Source of the DNA: Rhodoferax sp.
Lineage (GTDB): Bacteria; Pseudomonadota; Gammaproteobacteria; Burkholderiales; Burkholderiaceae_C
Assembly (NCBI GenBank): GCA_020048795.1
Contig: JAIFMA010000067.1
Coordinates: 1 to 17,881, forward strand
Direction: 5' to 3'
DNA: 17,881 bases
The first letter of the stretch is position 1; each line of letters opens with the position of its first letter. Made by a program: the position numbers and the translations under genes. Below are positions 7,537 through 14,376 of this stretch, piece by piece. The notes beneath the pieces are model-generated. The model had not been told where the DNA came from. It was given only the letters and a program-made list of their open reading frames with translations, and ran no database searches.

Positions 7537-7667
7537 GGACTGCTGACAAAAAAACCAACGGTTCAGGCGCGAGATTCTGGATCCCGATGGGCAGTTTGCG
7601 TTTGGCCAGAAGCAATGGGGGGCGTGGTCATGGGCGGATTCTGGGGTGGGCCGGGCTGACGAAGCAA

Positions 7668-7719
7668 AACTCAAAGCATTTTTGGCCACCAGCCCTTGCT
7701 GCACCTACGCTAGCAGCTA
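7668..7719 (-). repeat. Dispersed intergenic repeat, copy 3
   Basis: On the minus strand it reads TAGCTGCTAGCG (7719-7708), 12 variable bases, GGGCT at offset 24, then GGTGGCCAAAAATG. The offset is identical to the other two copies. It lies in the gene-free stretch between the receiver gene and nifE. Confidence 0.65.
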
Positions 7720-7820
7720 TGCTTTTCTTGATTGGCAACGAATCTCAGCCTGTCATTCCGGGCCCGCCAAGGCGGAACCCTAAGGGGTCAAGCGAAAATA
7801 ACTTGGACAAAGGAGGTCGT

Positions 7821-7904
7821 GATGGCAAGTGCAAGGCTAGGCGCAAGCCGCGCGGTGTAGCTGGCTACACAAGCGGTTTGCAACAACGCATGGCGCTTGT
7901 TATC
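7821..7904. repeat. Large imperfect palindrome (about 41-bp arms) upstream of nifE
   Basis: The arms pair around a 2-base centre (7862-7863). The inner stem GTGTAGC/GCTACAC is perfect, the middle stem GCAAGCCGC/GCGGTTTGC pairs fully with one G-T, and the outer parts (GATGGCAAGTGC against GATAACAAGCGC) match imperfectly. Weaker similarity of the flanks (AGGAGGT on the left, GGAGGT in reverse on the right) may extend it to about 7806-7919. It could be a mobile hairpin element, a REP/MITE-like repeat, or an inverted duplication of a transposase end. It lies outside intact genes. Confidence 0.7.
7856..7871 (+). promoter_or_regulatory. Possible NifA upstream activator site (TGT-N10-ACA)
   Basis: TGTAGCTGGCTACACA has the exact TGT-N10-ACA form of NifA binding sites and sits at the centre of the 7821-7904 palindrome. 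It is 234 bp upstream of the -24 element, farther than the usual 80-150 bp, and lacks the preferred central T. A nearer, imperfect match (TGT at 8020, then CCA instead of ACA) exists at 8020-8035. The motif is simple enough to occur by chance. Confidence 0.3.
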
Positions 7905-8018
7905 CACCTCCGCCTTGTGCTCCACCAGAGCATCCATGGCACGCAGCAGGTGTTGATGATCAATCGATTCCAGAGAAGTGCCGGGTAGGGCCCCGGCATC
8001 CGGTCTGACACCTCCCAT
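7905..8018 (-). pseudogene. Transposase-like fragment (possibly IS1634/IS4-type)
   Basis: The minus-strand frame gives GTSLESIDHQHLLRAMDALV followed by EHKAEV, which resembles the HLLRAMDALxxH segment that precedes the catalytic core in some IS1634/IS4-type transposases. Nothing recognisable follows, since the frame runs into the palindrome and ends at 7788 without DDE motifs. No intact inverted repeats or target duplication were identified. It is best read as a short relic of an insertion sequence. The family assignment is from memory and uncertain. Confidence 0.4.
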
Positions 8019-8105
8019 TTGTCACATTCCCGCCAAACCGGCCAATACTTCACACGAAGCACGCCAATACCCTGCAGTTACGCCTGTTTGAAGGCCATTT
8101 TGCCC

Positions 8106-8121
8106 TGGCACCCAAATTGCA
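8106..8121 (+). promoter_or_regulatory. Sigma-54 (RpoN) -24/-12 promoter of nifE
   Basis: TGGCACCCAAATTGCA matches the RpoN consensus TGGCAC-N5-TTGCW at every fixed position, with GG (8107-8108) and GC (8119-8120) at the required spacing. Transcription should start near 8132, about 24 bp before the nifE ATG. Such promoters need an enhancer-binding activator; for nif genes this is NifA. Confidence 0.92.
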
Positions 8122-8155
8122 ATGACCGGACTACCCACCCTATCAGGAGTCTTCC

Positions 8156-9646
8156 ATGTCCGTCTTGCTCAAGGCCAAAATTGCCGAAGTCTTTGAAGAG
8201 CCTGGTTGCAACAAAAACCAGGGCAAAAGCGAAAAAGAACGTAAAAAGGGCTGCACCAAACAACTCTCCCCCGGCGCTGCCGCCGGTGGCTGTGCCTTTG
8301 ACGGGGCCAAGATCGCCTTACAACCGATTGCCGACGCGGCACACCTGGTGCACGGGCCGATTGCCTGTGAGGGCAATTCGTGGGACAACCGGCACAGCGC
8401 CTCCTCTGGCCCACAGATCTACCGCACCGGCTTTACCACCGACATCAATGAGCTCGATGTGATCTACGGCGGCGAAAAGCGCCTGTTCAAATCGATCCGC
8501 GAGATTCTTGAAAAGTACAACCCGCCCGCTGTGTTTGTCTACCAAACCTGTGTCACTGCGCTGGTGGGTGATGACATTGAAGCGGTGTGCCAGCGCGCCA
8601 CCGAGAAATTTGGCAAACCCATCATTCCGGTCAATGCGCCCGGTTTTGCCGGCATCAAGAACCTGGGCAACAAACTCGGCGCCGAGGCGTTGCTGGACTA
8701 CGTGATTGGTACGGTCGAGCCTGAATTCACCACGCCGTATGACATCAACATCATTGGTGAATACAACTTGGTCGGCGAACTGTGGCAGGTCAAGCCATTG
8801 CTCGACGCGTTGGGCATCCGCGTGCTGTGTTGCATTGCGGGCGATGGCCGTTACAACGAAATTGCCAGCGCGCACCGGGCCAAAGTGAACATGATGGTGT
8901 GTTCCAAGTCGATGATCAACATCGCCACCAAGATGGAACAGCGCTGGGGTATTCCGTACTTTGAAGGTTCGTTTTACGGCATTGGCGACATGAGCGACAC
9001 GCTGCGCCAGATCGCCAAACTGCTGGTGCAGCAGGGTGCGCCGGCTGATTTGCTGGACCGTACCGAGCGGCTGATTGCCGTGGAAGAAGCCCGCGCCTGG
9101 CAGCGTATTGCCCAATACAAGCAGCGCCTGGCGGGCAAGCGGGTGCTGTTGATCACCGGCGGGGTCAAGTCCTGGTCGGTGGTGGCGGCGCTGCAGGAAG
9201 GCGGCATGGAGATTGTCGGCACCAGCGTCAAAAAGTCGACCAAGGAAGACAAACAAAAGATCAAGGAGATCATGGGTGACGATGCCCACATGATCGACGA
9301 CATGACCCCGCGCGAGATGTACAACATGCTGCGTGAGGCCCGGGCCGACATCATGCTCTCGGGTGGGCGCAGCCAGTTTGTGGCGCTGAAAGCGCGTATG
9401 CCCTGGCTCGACATCAACCAGGAGCGTTACCACCCCTATGGCGGCTACGAGGGCATGGTGGAACTGGTGCGTGAGATAGACCGTGCCATCTACAACCCGG
9501 TCTGGCAACAGGTGCGTATTCCGGCCCCCTGGGGTGATGACGGCGAGACCCTGGGTGCCGTGTTGCCCAGTGCCCGCCCCATGGACTTTTTGACTGACGT
9601 GGCGGCCAAATCGCTGGGACTTGCCCCAGAAGAAGTAACCAGCTAA
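8156..9646 (+). CDS. nifE: Nitrogenase FeMo-cofactor scaffold protein NifE
   Basis: A 496-residue NifD-like protein, the alpha subunit of the NifE2N2 scaffold on which NifB-co is converted to FeMo-co with Mo and homocitrate. Conserved cysteines are visible at C46 (AGGCAFDGAK), C71 (GPIACEGNSWDNR) and C132 (VYQTCVTALVGDD), the first two in the NifE-specific context. GEYNLVGELWQVKPLLD and CIAGDGRYNE are further family segments. The N-terminus carries a Lys-rich stretch (NKNQGKSEKERKKGC), which I recall from proteobacterial NifE proteins. The ATG has AGGAG six bases upstream and follows the sigma-54 promoter directly. It is the first gene of the block and is followed by nifN after 27 bp. Confidence 0.97.
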   Translation: MSVLLKAKIAEVFEEPGCNKNQGKSEKERKKGCTKQLSPGAAAGGCAFDGAKIALQPIADAAHLVHGPIACEGNSWDNRHSASSGPQIYRTGFTTDINELDVIYGGEKRLFKSIREILEKYNPPAVFVYQTCVTALVGDDIEAVCQRATEKFGKPIIPVNAPGFAGIKNLGNKLGAEALLDYVIGTVEPEFTTPYDINIIGEYNLVGELWQVKPLLDALGIRVLCCIAGDGRYNEIASAHRAKVNMMVCSKSMINIATKMEQRWGIPYFEGSFYGIGDMSDTLRQIAKLLVQQGAPADLLDRTERLIAVEEARAWQRIAQYKQRLAGKRVLLITGGVKSWSVVAALQEGGMEIVGTSVKKSTKEDKQKIKEIMGDDAHMIDDMTPREMYNMLREARADIMLSGGRSQFVALKARMPWLDINQERYHPYGGYEGMVELVREIDRAIYNPVWQQVRIPAPWGDDGETLGAVLPSARPMDFLTDVAAKSLGLAPEEVTS

Positions 9647-9673
9647 CCCAATATCCAAACCGAGCAATTCAAC

Positions 9674-11092
9674 ATGGCCAGCGTTGTCGAATCCAAAAAA
9701 GCCTGCGCGGTGAACCCGCTCAAGATGAGCCAGCCGCTTGGGGCAACGCTGGCCTTTCTGGGGCTGGACACCTGCATGCCGGTGATGCATGGCTCGCAAG
9801 GCTGCACCTCGTTTGGGCTGGTGCTGCTGGTGCGCCATTTCAAAGAGGCGATTCCGCTACAGACCACCGCCATGAATGAGGTCACCTCGATTCTGGGCGG
9901 TTATGACAACATCGAAGCGGCTTTGCTGAACATCCGCAAACGCGCCGCCCCGCGGGTGATTGCGATCTGCTCGACTGGCCTGACCGAGACCAAAGGGGAC
10001 GATGTGGACGGCTACCTGGTCACTTTGCGCAAGCGCAAGCCAGAGCTGGCTGACACCGAGATCATCTACGCGTCCACGCCGGATTACGTGGGCGGTTTTG
10101 AAGACGGGTACAAACACGCGGTCACCGCCATCGTCAAGACGCTGGTCAAACCTTTGCCGGTGAACGCCAAACAAGTCACCCTGCTGCCGGGCAGTTACCT
10201 GTCGCCCGCTGACATTGATGAACTGCGCGAGATCATCGAAGCGTTCGGCCTGTCTTGCATTGTGTTGCCCGATATTTCAGGTTCGCTGGACGGCCATATT
10301 CCGCCTGACTGGCGCGGCACCACCTTGGGTGGCACCACCCTGGAGCAGATTCGTGCAGCCGGGGCATCGGCGCTGACCCTTGGCGTGGGTGAACAAACCC
10401 GTGAAGCCGCCGAGGCATTGCAGACCATTGCCGGTACCCCGCTCGAAATTTTGGACCGCCTAACCGGGTTGGAAGTGAATGACCGATTCCTGCAACGCCT
10501 GGCGCAAGTTTCCGGGCGGCCGGTGCCGGCCAAATACCGCCGCCAGCGCAGCCAATTGCTCGATGCCATGCTCGATGGTCATTTTTACACCGGGGGCATC
10601 AAGGTGGCAATTGCTGCCGAGCCCGACCTGCTGCTGGCTGTGGGCAGTTTGTTGCATGAGATGGGGGCTGAACTGCGCTGCTGCGTCAGCACCACCAAAT
10701 CGGCCTCGCATGCACTGCTGCCGGCAGCGCAGGTGATTTTGGGTGACCTGGAAGACTTTGAGCGCGGTGCGGCTGACTGCGACCTGCTGGTCACCCATTC
10801 ACACGGTCGCCAGGCCGCAGAGCACTTGAACAAACCCTTGCTACGCATTGGTTTTCCGGTGTTTGACCGCGTTGGCAACGCGCACCGTTGCCAGATCGGT
10901 TACCGCGGCACCATGGCACTGATTTTTGAGATGGCCAACCTGATGATGGATCAGATCGGCCACCATCACGCCACCGACTGGCCACTCACGCCTGAGGCCT
11001 TGCACGCCGCTGCTGCGGTGGCACGCGATGAACCAGCCGGGGCTGCCACGATAGTGCGTCATCAGGAAACCGTGCCTGCGGCCAGCGCCTGA
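9674..11092 (+). CDS. nifN: Nitrogenase FeMo-cofactor scaffold protein NifN
   Basis: A 472-residue NifK-like protein, the beta subunit of the NifEN complex. The start MASVVESKKACAVNPLKMSQ is typical, with C11 and NPLKMSQPLGA; MHGSQGCTSFGLVLLVRHFKE holds the second conserved Cys. TTAMNEVTSILGGYDNIEAA and ICSTGLTETKGDDVDGYL are family signatures. PDYVGGFEDGYKHAVTAI lies near residue 140 and GFPVFDRVGNAHRCQIGYRG near residue 395. It has the normal NifN length. The Shine-Dalgarno is weak, so translation may depend partly on nifE, which ends 27 bp upstream. It ends 35 bp before nifX. Confidence 0.97.
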   Translation: MASVVESKKACAVNPLKMSQPLGATLAFLGLDTCMPVMHGSQGCTSFGLVLLVRHFKEAIPLQTTAMNEVTSILGGYDNIEAALLNIRKRAAPRVIAICSTGLTETKGDDVDGYLVTLRKRKPELADTEIIYASTPDYVGGFEDGYKHAVTAIVKTLVKPLPVNAKQVTLLPGSYLSPADIDELREIIEAFGLSCIVLPDISGSLDGHIPPDWRGTTLGGTTLEQIRAAGASALTLGVGEQTREAAEALQTIAGTPLEILDRLTGLEVNDRFLQRLAQVSGRPVPAKYRRQRSQLLDAMLDGHFYTGGIKVAIAAEPDLLLAVGSLLHEMGAELRCCVSTTKSASHALLPAAQVILGDLEDFERGAADCDLLVTHSHGRQAAEHLNKPLLRIGFPVFDRVGNAHRCQIGYRGTMALIFEMANLMMDQIGHHHATDWPLTPEALHAAAAVARDEPAGAATIVRHQETVPAASA

Positions 11093-11127
11093 ACCCCAAA
11101 ACCTCAACCCAAAACCAGGAGAGTTTG

Positions 11128-11538
11128 ATGAAAATTGCCTTCGCAACCCAGGACAAGGTAAGCGTGAATGCCCACTTTGGCTGGGCCAAAAGTATCGTTG
11201 TGTACGACGTGTCGCCGCAGGGCCATCACTTTGTGGAGAGTTTTGAGTTTGGTGACACGCTCGAAGAAGACGGCGACGAAGACAAACTGGCCCCCAAGCT
11301 CGAAGCCATCAAGGACTGCGCGATTGTCTATGTGGCCGCCATTGGTGGCTCCGGTGCGGCCCGTGTTGTGGCCATGAAGATTCACCCCATGAAGGTGCCC
11401 CAGCCCGAGCTGATTGCCGGGATTCTGGACAAACTGCAAGGGGTGCTTCAAGGCACACCGCCACCCTGGCTGCGCAAGGCGCTGGCCAAAGACAGCGAAC
11501 GCTCGTTTGACTTTGAAGAAGAAGAGGTTGCGCCATGA
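11128..11538 (+). CDS. nifX: Nitrogen fixation protein NifX
   Basis: A 136-residue protein of the NifX/NifB-C-terminal/NafY fold, beginning MKIAFATQDKVSVNAHFGWA, with FVESFEF and IVYVAAIGGSGAARVVAMKI. NifX binds NifB-co and the VK-cluster and shuttles them between NifB and NifEN. ATG 11128 was chosen over the in-frame TTG just before it because AGGAG lies five bases upstream. The C-terminal third (LRKALAKDSERSFDFEEEEV) is an acidic tail. The stop overlaps the next start as ATGA, showing coupled translation with the DUF269 gene. Confidence 0.94.
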   Translation: MKIAFATQDKVSVNAHFGWAKSIVVYDVSPQGHHFVESFEFGDTLEEDGDEDKLAPKLEAIKDCAIVYVAAIGGSGAARVVAMKIHPMKVPQPELIAGILDKLQGVLQGTPPPWLRKALAKDSERSFDFEEEEVAP

Positions 11539-12029
11539 CTGAGCAGGCTAATTTAGACATCGCCACAGACTCGACCAGCGAAGCGGCCTACCTCAATGCA
11601 CCTTTTGTGCAGCAACTCATCAAACAGTTGCGCGCCCAGGACAGCAACGGCACTTGGGACAACAAGACCGACCTGCAACTGCTCAAGCCCTATATTCACA
11701 CAGCCGAAGAGCGCCGCGCTTTGCCGATTCTGGGTGACCCCGACCCGGAAACCTTGTGGCATCTGGAGATTTTCTACAACGCCATTGCGGTTGCCATTGA
11801 GCGCGAAACCGGACAGATGGTCTCGCCCATGATGAAGATGAGCCACGAAGGTTTTGGCCGGATGGTGCTGCTGGCCGGCCGGCTGGTGGTGGTGAACAAG
11901 CAGTTGCGCGATGTGCACCGTTTTGGCTTTGCATCGCTGGCCAAGCTGGCCGAGGCTGGCACCAAATTTCTGGACGAAGCGGTCAACATGATCCGCACCT
12001 ACCCCACTGTGGCGCAATACGGAGCCTGA
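11535..12029 (+). CDS. NifX-associated nitrogen fixation protein (DUF269)
   Basis: A 164-residue protein with the DUF269/TIGR02935 pattern: FVQQLIKQLRAQDSNGTWDN, DLQLLKPYIHTAEERRALPI, GDPDPETLWHLEIFYNAIAV and MSPMMKMSHEGFGRMVL-like residues (SPMMKMSHEGFGR). It is almost always encoded next to nifX and is thought to assist cofactor or NifX function; its biochemical role is not settled. Its ATG overlaps the nifX stop, and its own stop lies two bases before the next gene. No membrane segment or metal motif is seen. Confidence 0.93.
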   Translation: MTEQANLDIATDSTSEAAYLNAPFVQQLIKQLRAQDSNGTWDNKTDLQLLKPYIHTAEERRALPILGDPDPETLWHLEIFYNAIAVAIERETGQMVSPMMKMSHEGFGRMVLLAGRLVVVNKQLRDVHRFGFASLAKLAEAGTKFLDEAVNMIRTYPTVAQYGA

Positions 12030-12031
12030 GC

Positions 12032-12232
12032 ATGAATACCCATGTTGACGACATCAAGGCACGGTTGAAGAAGCTCAACGCCCGCGCCACACAAGCCAAG
12101 ATGGACCTGCACGACTTGTCAGAAGAGCTGCCGACCAACTGGGAGAACATTTTGCAGGTGGCGCAGCGCTGCCATGAAGCACATGCCATGCTGATGGACG
12201 CACGCAAAGCGGCCCTGGCAGCAGGCATTTGA
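12032..12232 (+). CDS. DUF683 / CCE_0567-like small nif-associated protein
   Basis: A 66-residue, wholly helical protein: DDIKARLKKLNARATQAKMD, then LHDLSEELPTNWENILQVAQ and a final helix. This is the antiparallel helix-pair pattern of the DUF683 (Rop-like, CCE_0567) family, found between the DUF269 and fdxB genes in many nif clusters. The PTNWE turn between the helices is characteristic. The cyanobacterial homologue has been described as metal-binding; the conserved His/Glu near PTNWE and QRCHEAH might serve this. The role in nitrogen fixation is unknown. It starts two bases after the previous stop. Confidence 0.9.
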   Translation: MNTHVDDIKARLKKLNARATQAKMDLHDLSEELPTNWENILQVAQRCHEAHAMLMDARKAALAAGI

Positions 12233-12258
12233 GCCCCCAACGACCTGAAAGACAAACC

Positions 12259-12570
12259 ATGAGCCAAACTTTTAGTGTGACCTTGCCCAGCGGCGCAACC
12301 TGGACACCCACCTTTGTGACTGCGCTGGACGATCAAAAATGCATCGGCTGCGGCCGCTGCTTCAAGGTCTGTCCACGCGGCGTGCTTGAACTGGTGGGGC
12401 TGACCGAAGAGGGTGAGCGCATCGCGGTGGACGTTGATGGCGACGATGATGATGAGGAATACGAAAAAAAGGTCATGACCATCGCCCATCAGGAGTTGTG
12501 CATTGGTTGCACCGCGTGCTCCAAAATATGCCCGAAAAAGTGCTACTCGCACGCTGTGGCGTTGTTGTAA
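12259..12570 (+). CDS. fdxB: nif-specific 2[4Fe-4S] ferredoxin III
   Basis: A 103-residue ferredoxin with two complete cluster motifs: KCIGCGRCFKVCPRG and LCIGCTACSKICPKKC, each CxxCxxCxxxC followed by P. They are separated by an acidic insertion (VDVDGDDDDEEYEKK) characteristic of the TIGR02936 family found only in nif clusters. It probably donates electrons to FeMo-co synthesis, for example to NifB or NifEN, or to nitrogenase. ATG 12259 was chosen; an in-frame TTG at 12229 would overlap the previous stop and add ten residues lacking similarity. It is the last recognisable nif gene of the block. Confidence 0.95.
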   Translation: MSQTFSVTLPSGATWTPTFVTALDDQKCIGCGRCFKVCPRGVLELVGLTEEGERIAVDVDGDDDDEEYEKKVMTIAHQELCIGCTACSKICPKKCYSHAVALL

Positions 12571-12573
12571 GGG

Positions 12574-12693
12574 ATGTCGAACGACCCCCAAGCCCTGCAT
12601 GCCAGGGCCAAGCGGCTGATGCCTGTTGAAAAACGCACATCCATCTCGTTATCGGTAGCTGATCCGGCTTGCGCAGACACCCTGAGCCACTGA
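12574..12693 (+). CDS. Small hypothetical ORF behind fdxB
   Basis: An ATG three bases after the fdxB stop opens 39 codons: MSNDPQALHARAKRLMPVEK, then RTSISLSVADPACADTLSH. The composition is plausible for a protein and the tight spacing would allow coupling, but the AAGG stretch is too close to the ATG to be a good ribosome-binding site. I recognise no family. NifQ is often encoded at this place, but the C-terminal cysteine motif of NifQ is absent, so this is not intact nifQ; it may be chance or a remnant. Confidence 0.25.
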   Translation: MSNDPQALHARAKRLMPVEKRTSISLSVADPACADTLSH

Positions 12694-12809
12694 GCCAACA
12701 CATTGGGTGGGTTGGGCTGGCGGGCGGTCCAGGGTGCTTCAAGGCAGTGCCGCCGGCCCGATACACTGGGCAGGCTTGCAAGCACTTCAACCCTTTGAGA
12801 GGACCCCAT

Positions 12810-13838
12810 ATGTCAAACACCATTGAAGCCACGCTGATTCCCGGCGATGGCATTGGCCCGGAAATTGTTGATGCCACCCTGGCCGCGCTGGATGCGCTGG
12901 GCGCACCGTTTGCCTGGGACCGCCAGATTGCCGGGCTTGGCGGGGTGCAGCAGGCGGGCGACCCACTGCCAAGCGCCACGCTGGACAGCATCCGGCGCAC
13001 CCGTCTGGCACTCAAGGGGCCGCTCGAAACCCCGTCGGGCAGCGGCTACCGCTCGTCCAACGTGCGTCTGCGCGAAGAGTTCCAACTGTATGCCAACCTG
13101 CGCCCGGCCCGCACCATCATTCCCGGTGGACGCTTCGATGCGATCGACCTGGTGGTGGTGCGAGAAAACCTGGAAGGCCTGTACATCGGCCACGAGCACT
13201 ATGTGAAGATCGACGACGACCCGCACGCGGTGGCCATGGCCACCGGCATCAACACCCGCGCCGGTGGAATGCGCTTGCTGGAGTATGCGTTTGAGCATGC
13301 CGTCACCACCGGGCGCAAAAAAGTCACCATCGTGCACAAGGCCAACATCATGAAGGCGCTGACCGGCATCTTCCTGGAAACCGGCCAGAAGCTTTATGCA
13401 GACAAGTACCAGGGCAAGTTCGAGCTCGACACCGTCATCATCGATGCCTGCGCCATGAAACTGGTGCTCAACCCCTGGCAGTTCGACATGCTGGTCACCA
13501 CCAACCTGTTTGGCGACATCCTGTCCGATCTGGTGGCCGGCCTTGTGGGTGGTTTGGGCATGGCACCGGGTGCCAATATTGGTGCTGATGCTGCGATTTT
13601 TGAAGCGGTGCATGGCTCGGCACCGGATATTGCGGGCAAAGGCATTGCCAACCCGATCGCCTTGATGCTGGCCGCCGCCATGATGCTGGACCACTGCAAG
13701 CTGCCTGACATGGCCACCCGGCTGCGCACGGCGATCGATCAAACGCTCAACCTTGACCTGGTCCGCACCGGCGACCTCGGAGGCAGCGCAGGCACCGCCG
13801 AATTCACCAGAGCACTGGTGAGCCGCATCCGCGAATGA
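12810..13838 (+). CDS. NAD-dependent isocitrate dehydrogenase-like decarboxylating dehydrogenase
   Basis: A 342-residue member of the isocitrate/isopropylmalate dehydrogenase family, opening ATLIPGDGIGPEIVDATLAA. Substrate-binding residues are in GYRSSNVRLREEFQLYANLR (S82/S83, N84, R88, R98) and R118; the Tyr-Lys pair is Y125 and K177; metal ligands are D212, D236 and D240. HGSAPDIAGKGIANP (D273) marks NAD rather than NADP use. The RSSNVRLR loop fits isocitrate better than isopropylmalate, though homoisocitrate or tartrate-type activity cannot be excluded. The start ATG 12810 follows GAGAGGA; the frame is open further upstream without similarity. It follows the nif block after 239 bp in which I see no RpoN promoter. 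Confidence 0.88.
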   Translation: MSNTIEATLIPGDGIGPEIVDATLAALDALGAPFAWDRQIAGLGGVQQAGDPLPSATLDSIRRTRLALKGPLETPSGSGYRSSNVRLREEFQLYANLRPARTIIPGGRFDAIDLVVVRENLEGLYIGHEHYVKIDDDPHAVAMATGINTRAGGMRLLEYAFEHAVTTGRKKVTIVHKANIMKALTGIFLETGQKLYADKYQGKFELDTVIIDACAMKLVLNPWQFDMLVTTNLFGDILSDLVAGLVGGLGMAPGANIGADAAIFEAVHGSAPDIAGKGIANPIALMLAAAMMLDHCKLPDMATRLRTAIDQTLNLDLVRTGDLGGSAGTAEFTRALVSRIRE

Positions 13839-13999
13839 GTCGGGGGCTGTGATGACGCGTCTAGCCCTGCCCTTTACCCACAAGCATTTTCATCCAGAGC
13901 TTTCCAAGCCAAGGGCAAAGCTCATGCCCATCATTTGCAGACAGGTGTGTCCGTAGGCATTCATTGTTGCGCGGCTGGGTAAGCTTCGTTGTTAAAAAA

Positions 14000-14376
14000 C
14001 TGGACGTGATGGATGCACTCAACCGTGCACATTTATCTACGCGGGTGCTGGTGGTTATGGCCAGGCAGGACAATGCATCCATCCGCGCGGCCCTGTCGCT
14101 GGGTGCCGCGGGGTCACCTGCCAAAAAATCAAAACAGTGACGAATTGCTGTTGGCCATCCGGCAGATCAGCCAGGGCAGGCGCTACCTCAGCGCCGATAT
14201 TGCACGGCTGTTTATGCCCAACACCAAGTCAATCAGCACCAGCAAGCTCATGCCCAGTGAATCCACGGTGTTGCAGTCGGCACGGGTTTATCCAGCAAAG
14301 AGATCAGCCGCAGCAACGACACGGATGATTTGGAAATGGAATGACACACCTGAATCACATCAGGACACCGGGCCGT
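14000..14376 (+). pseudogene. Decayed NarL/FixJ-type (LuxR) response regulator
   Basis: Similarity to the second half of a receiver and to a LuxR helix-turn-helix is spread over successive frames. Frame one (from 14000) gives VMDALNRAHLSTRVLVVMAR and RAALSLGAAG. A one-base shift near 14110 leads to LPKNQNSDELLLAIRQISQG and RRYLSADIARLF, then a LTPRE-like LMPSESTVLQ. A second shift near 14286 gives GLSSKEISRSNDTDDLEME and a stop; a third at 14341 gives MTHLNHIRTPGR, like the end of the DNA-recognition region. The phosphorylation half is missing. At least three frameshifts rule out a sequencing artefact as the sole cause. The 160 bp before it hold nothing I recognise. Confidence 0.75.

Larger units (their letters stand above)
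7537..8105. other. Gene-free scar region between receiver gene and nifE promoter
   Basis: No intact gene is supported here. Besides the repeat, palindrome and transposase fragment listed separately, the plus strand holds a 60-70 codon open stretch without a start codon from about 7550 (RREILDPDGQFAFGQKQW and onward) whose composition looks coding, but I do not recognise it; it may be a gene remnant. CCGCCAAGGCGG near 7769-7780 is a small palindrome. The accumulation of relics suggests repeated insertion and decay at the left border of the nif block. Confidence 0.5.

Noticed and set aside
8020..8035. TGT-N10-CCA as a NifA site close to the nifE promoter
   Set aside because: One mismatch in the fixed bases of a very short motif; kept only as a note under the exact site at 7856-7871.
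8318..9838. 506-codon minus-strand open frame opposite nifE
   Set aside because: His/Gln-rich translation with no recognisable domain, antisense to a clearly coding nifE; a codon-bias shadow.
12813..13883. Long minus-strand open frame opposite the isocitrate dehydrogenase-like gene
   Set aside because: Shadow frame; the plus strand has complete catalytic and cofactor motifs.
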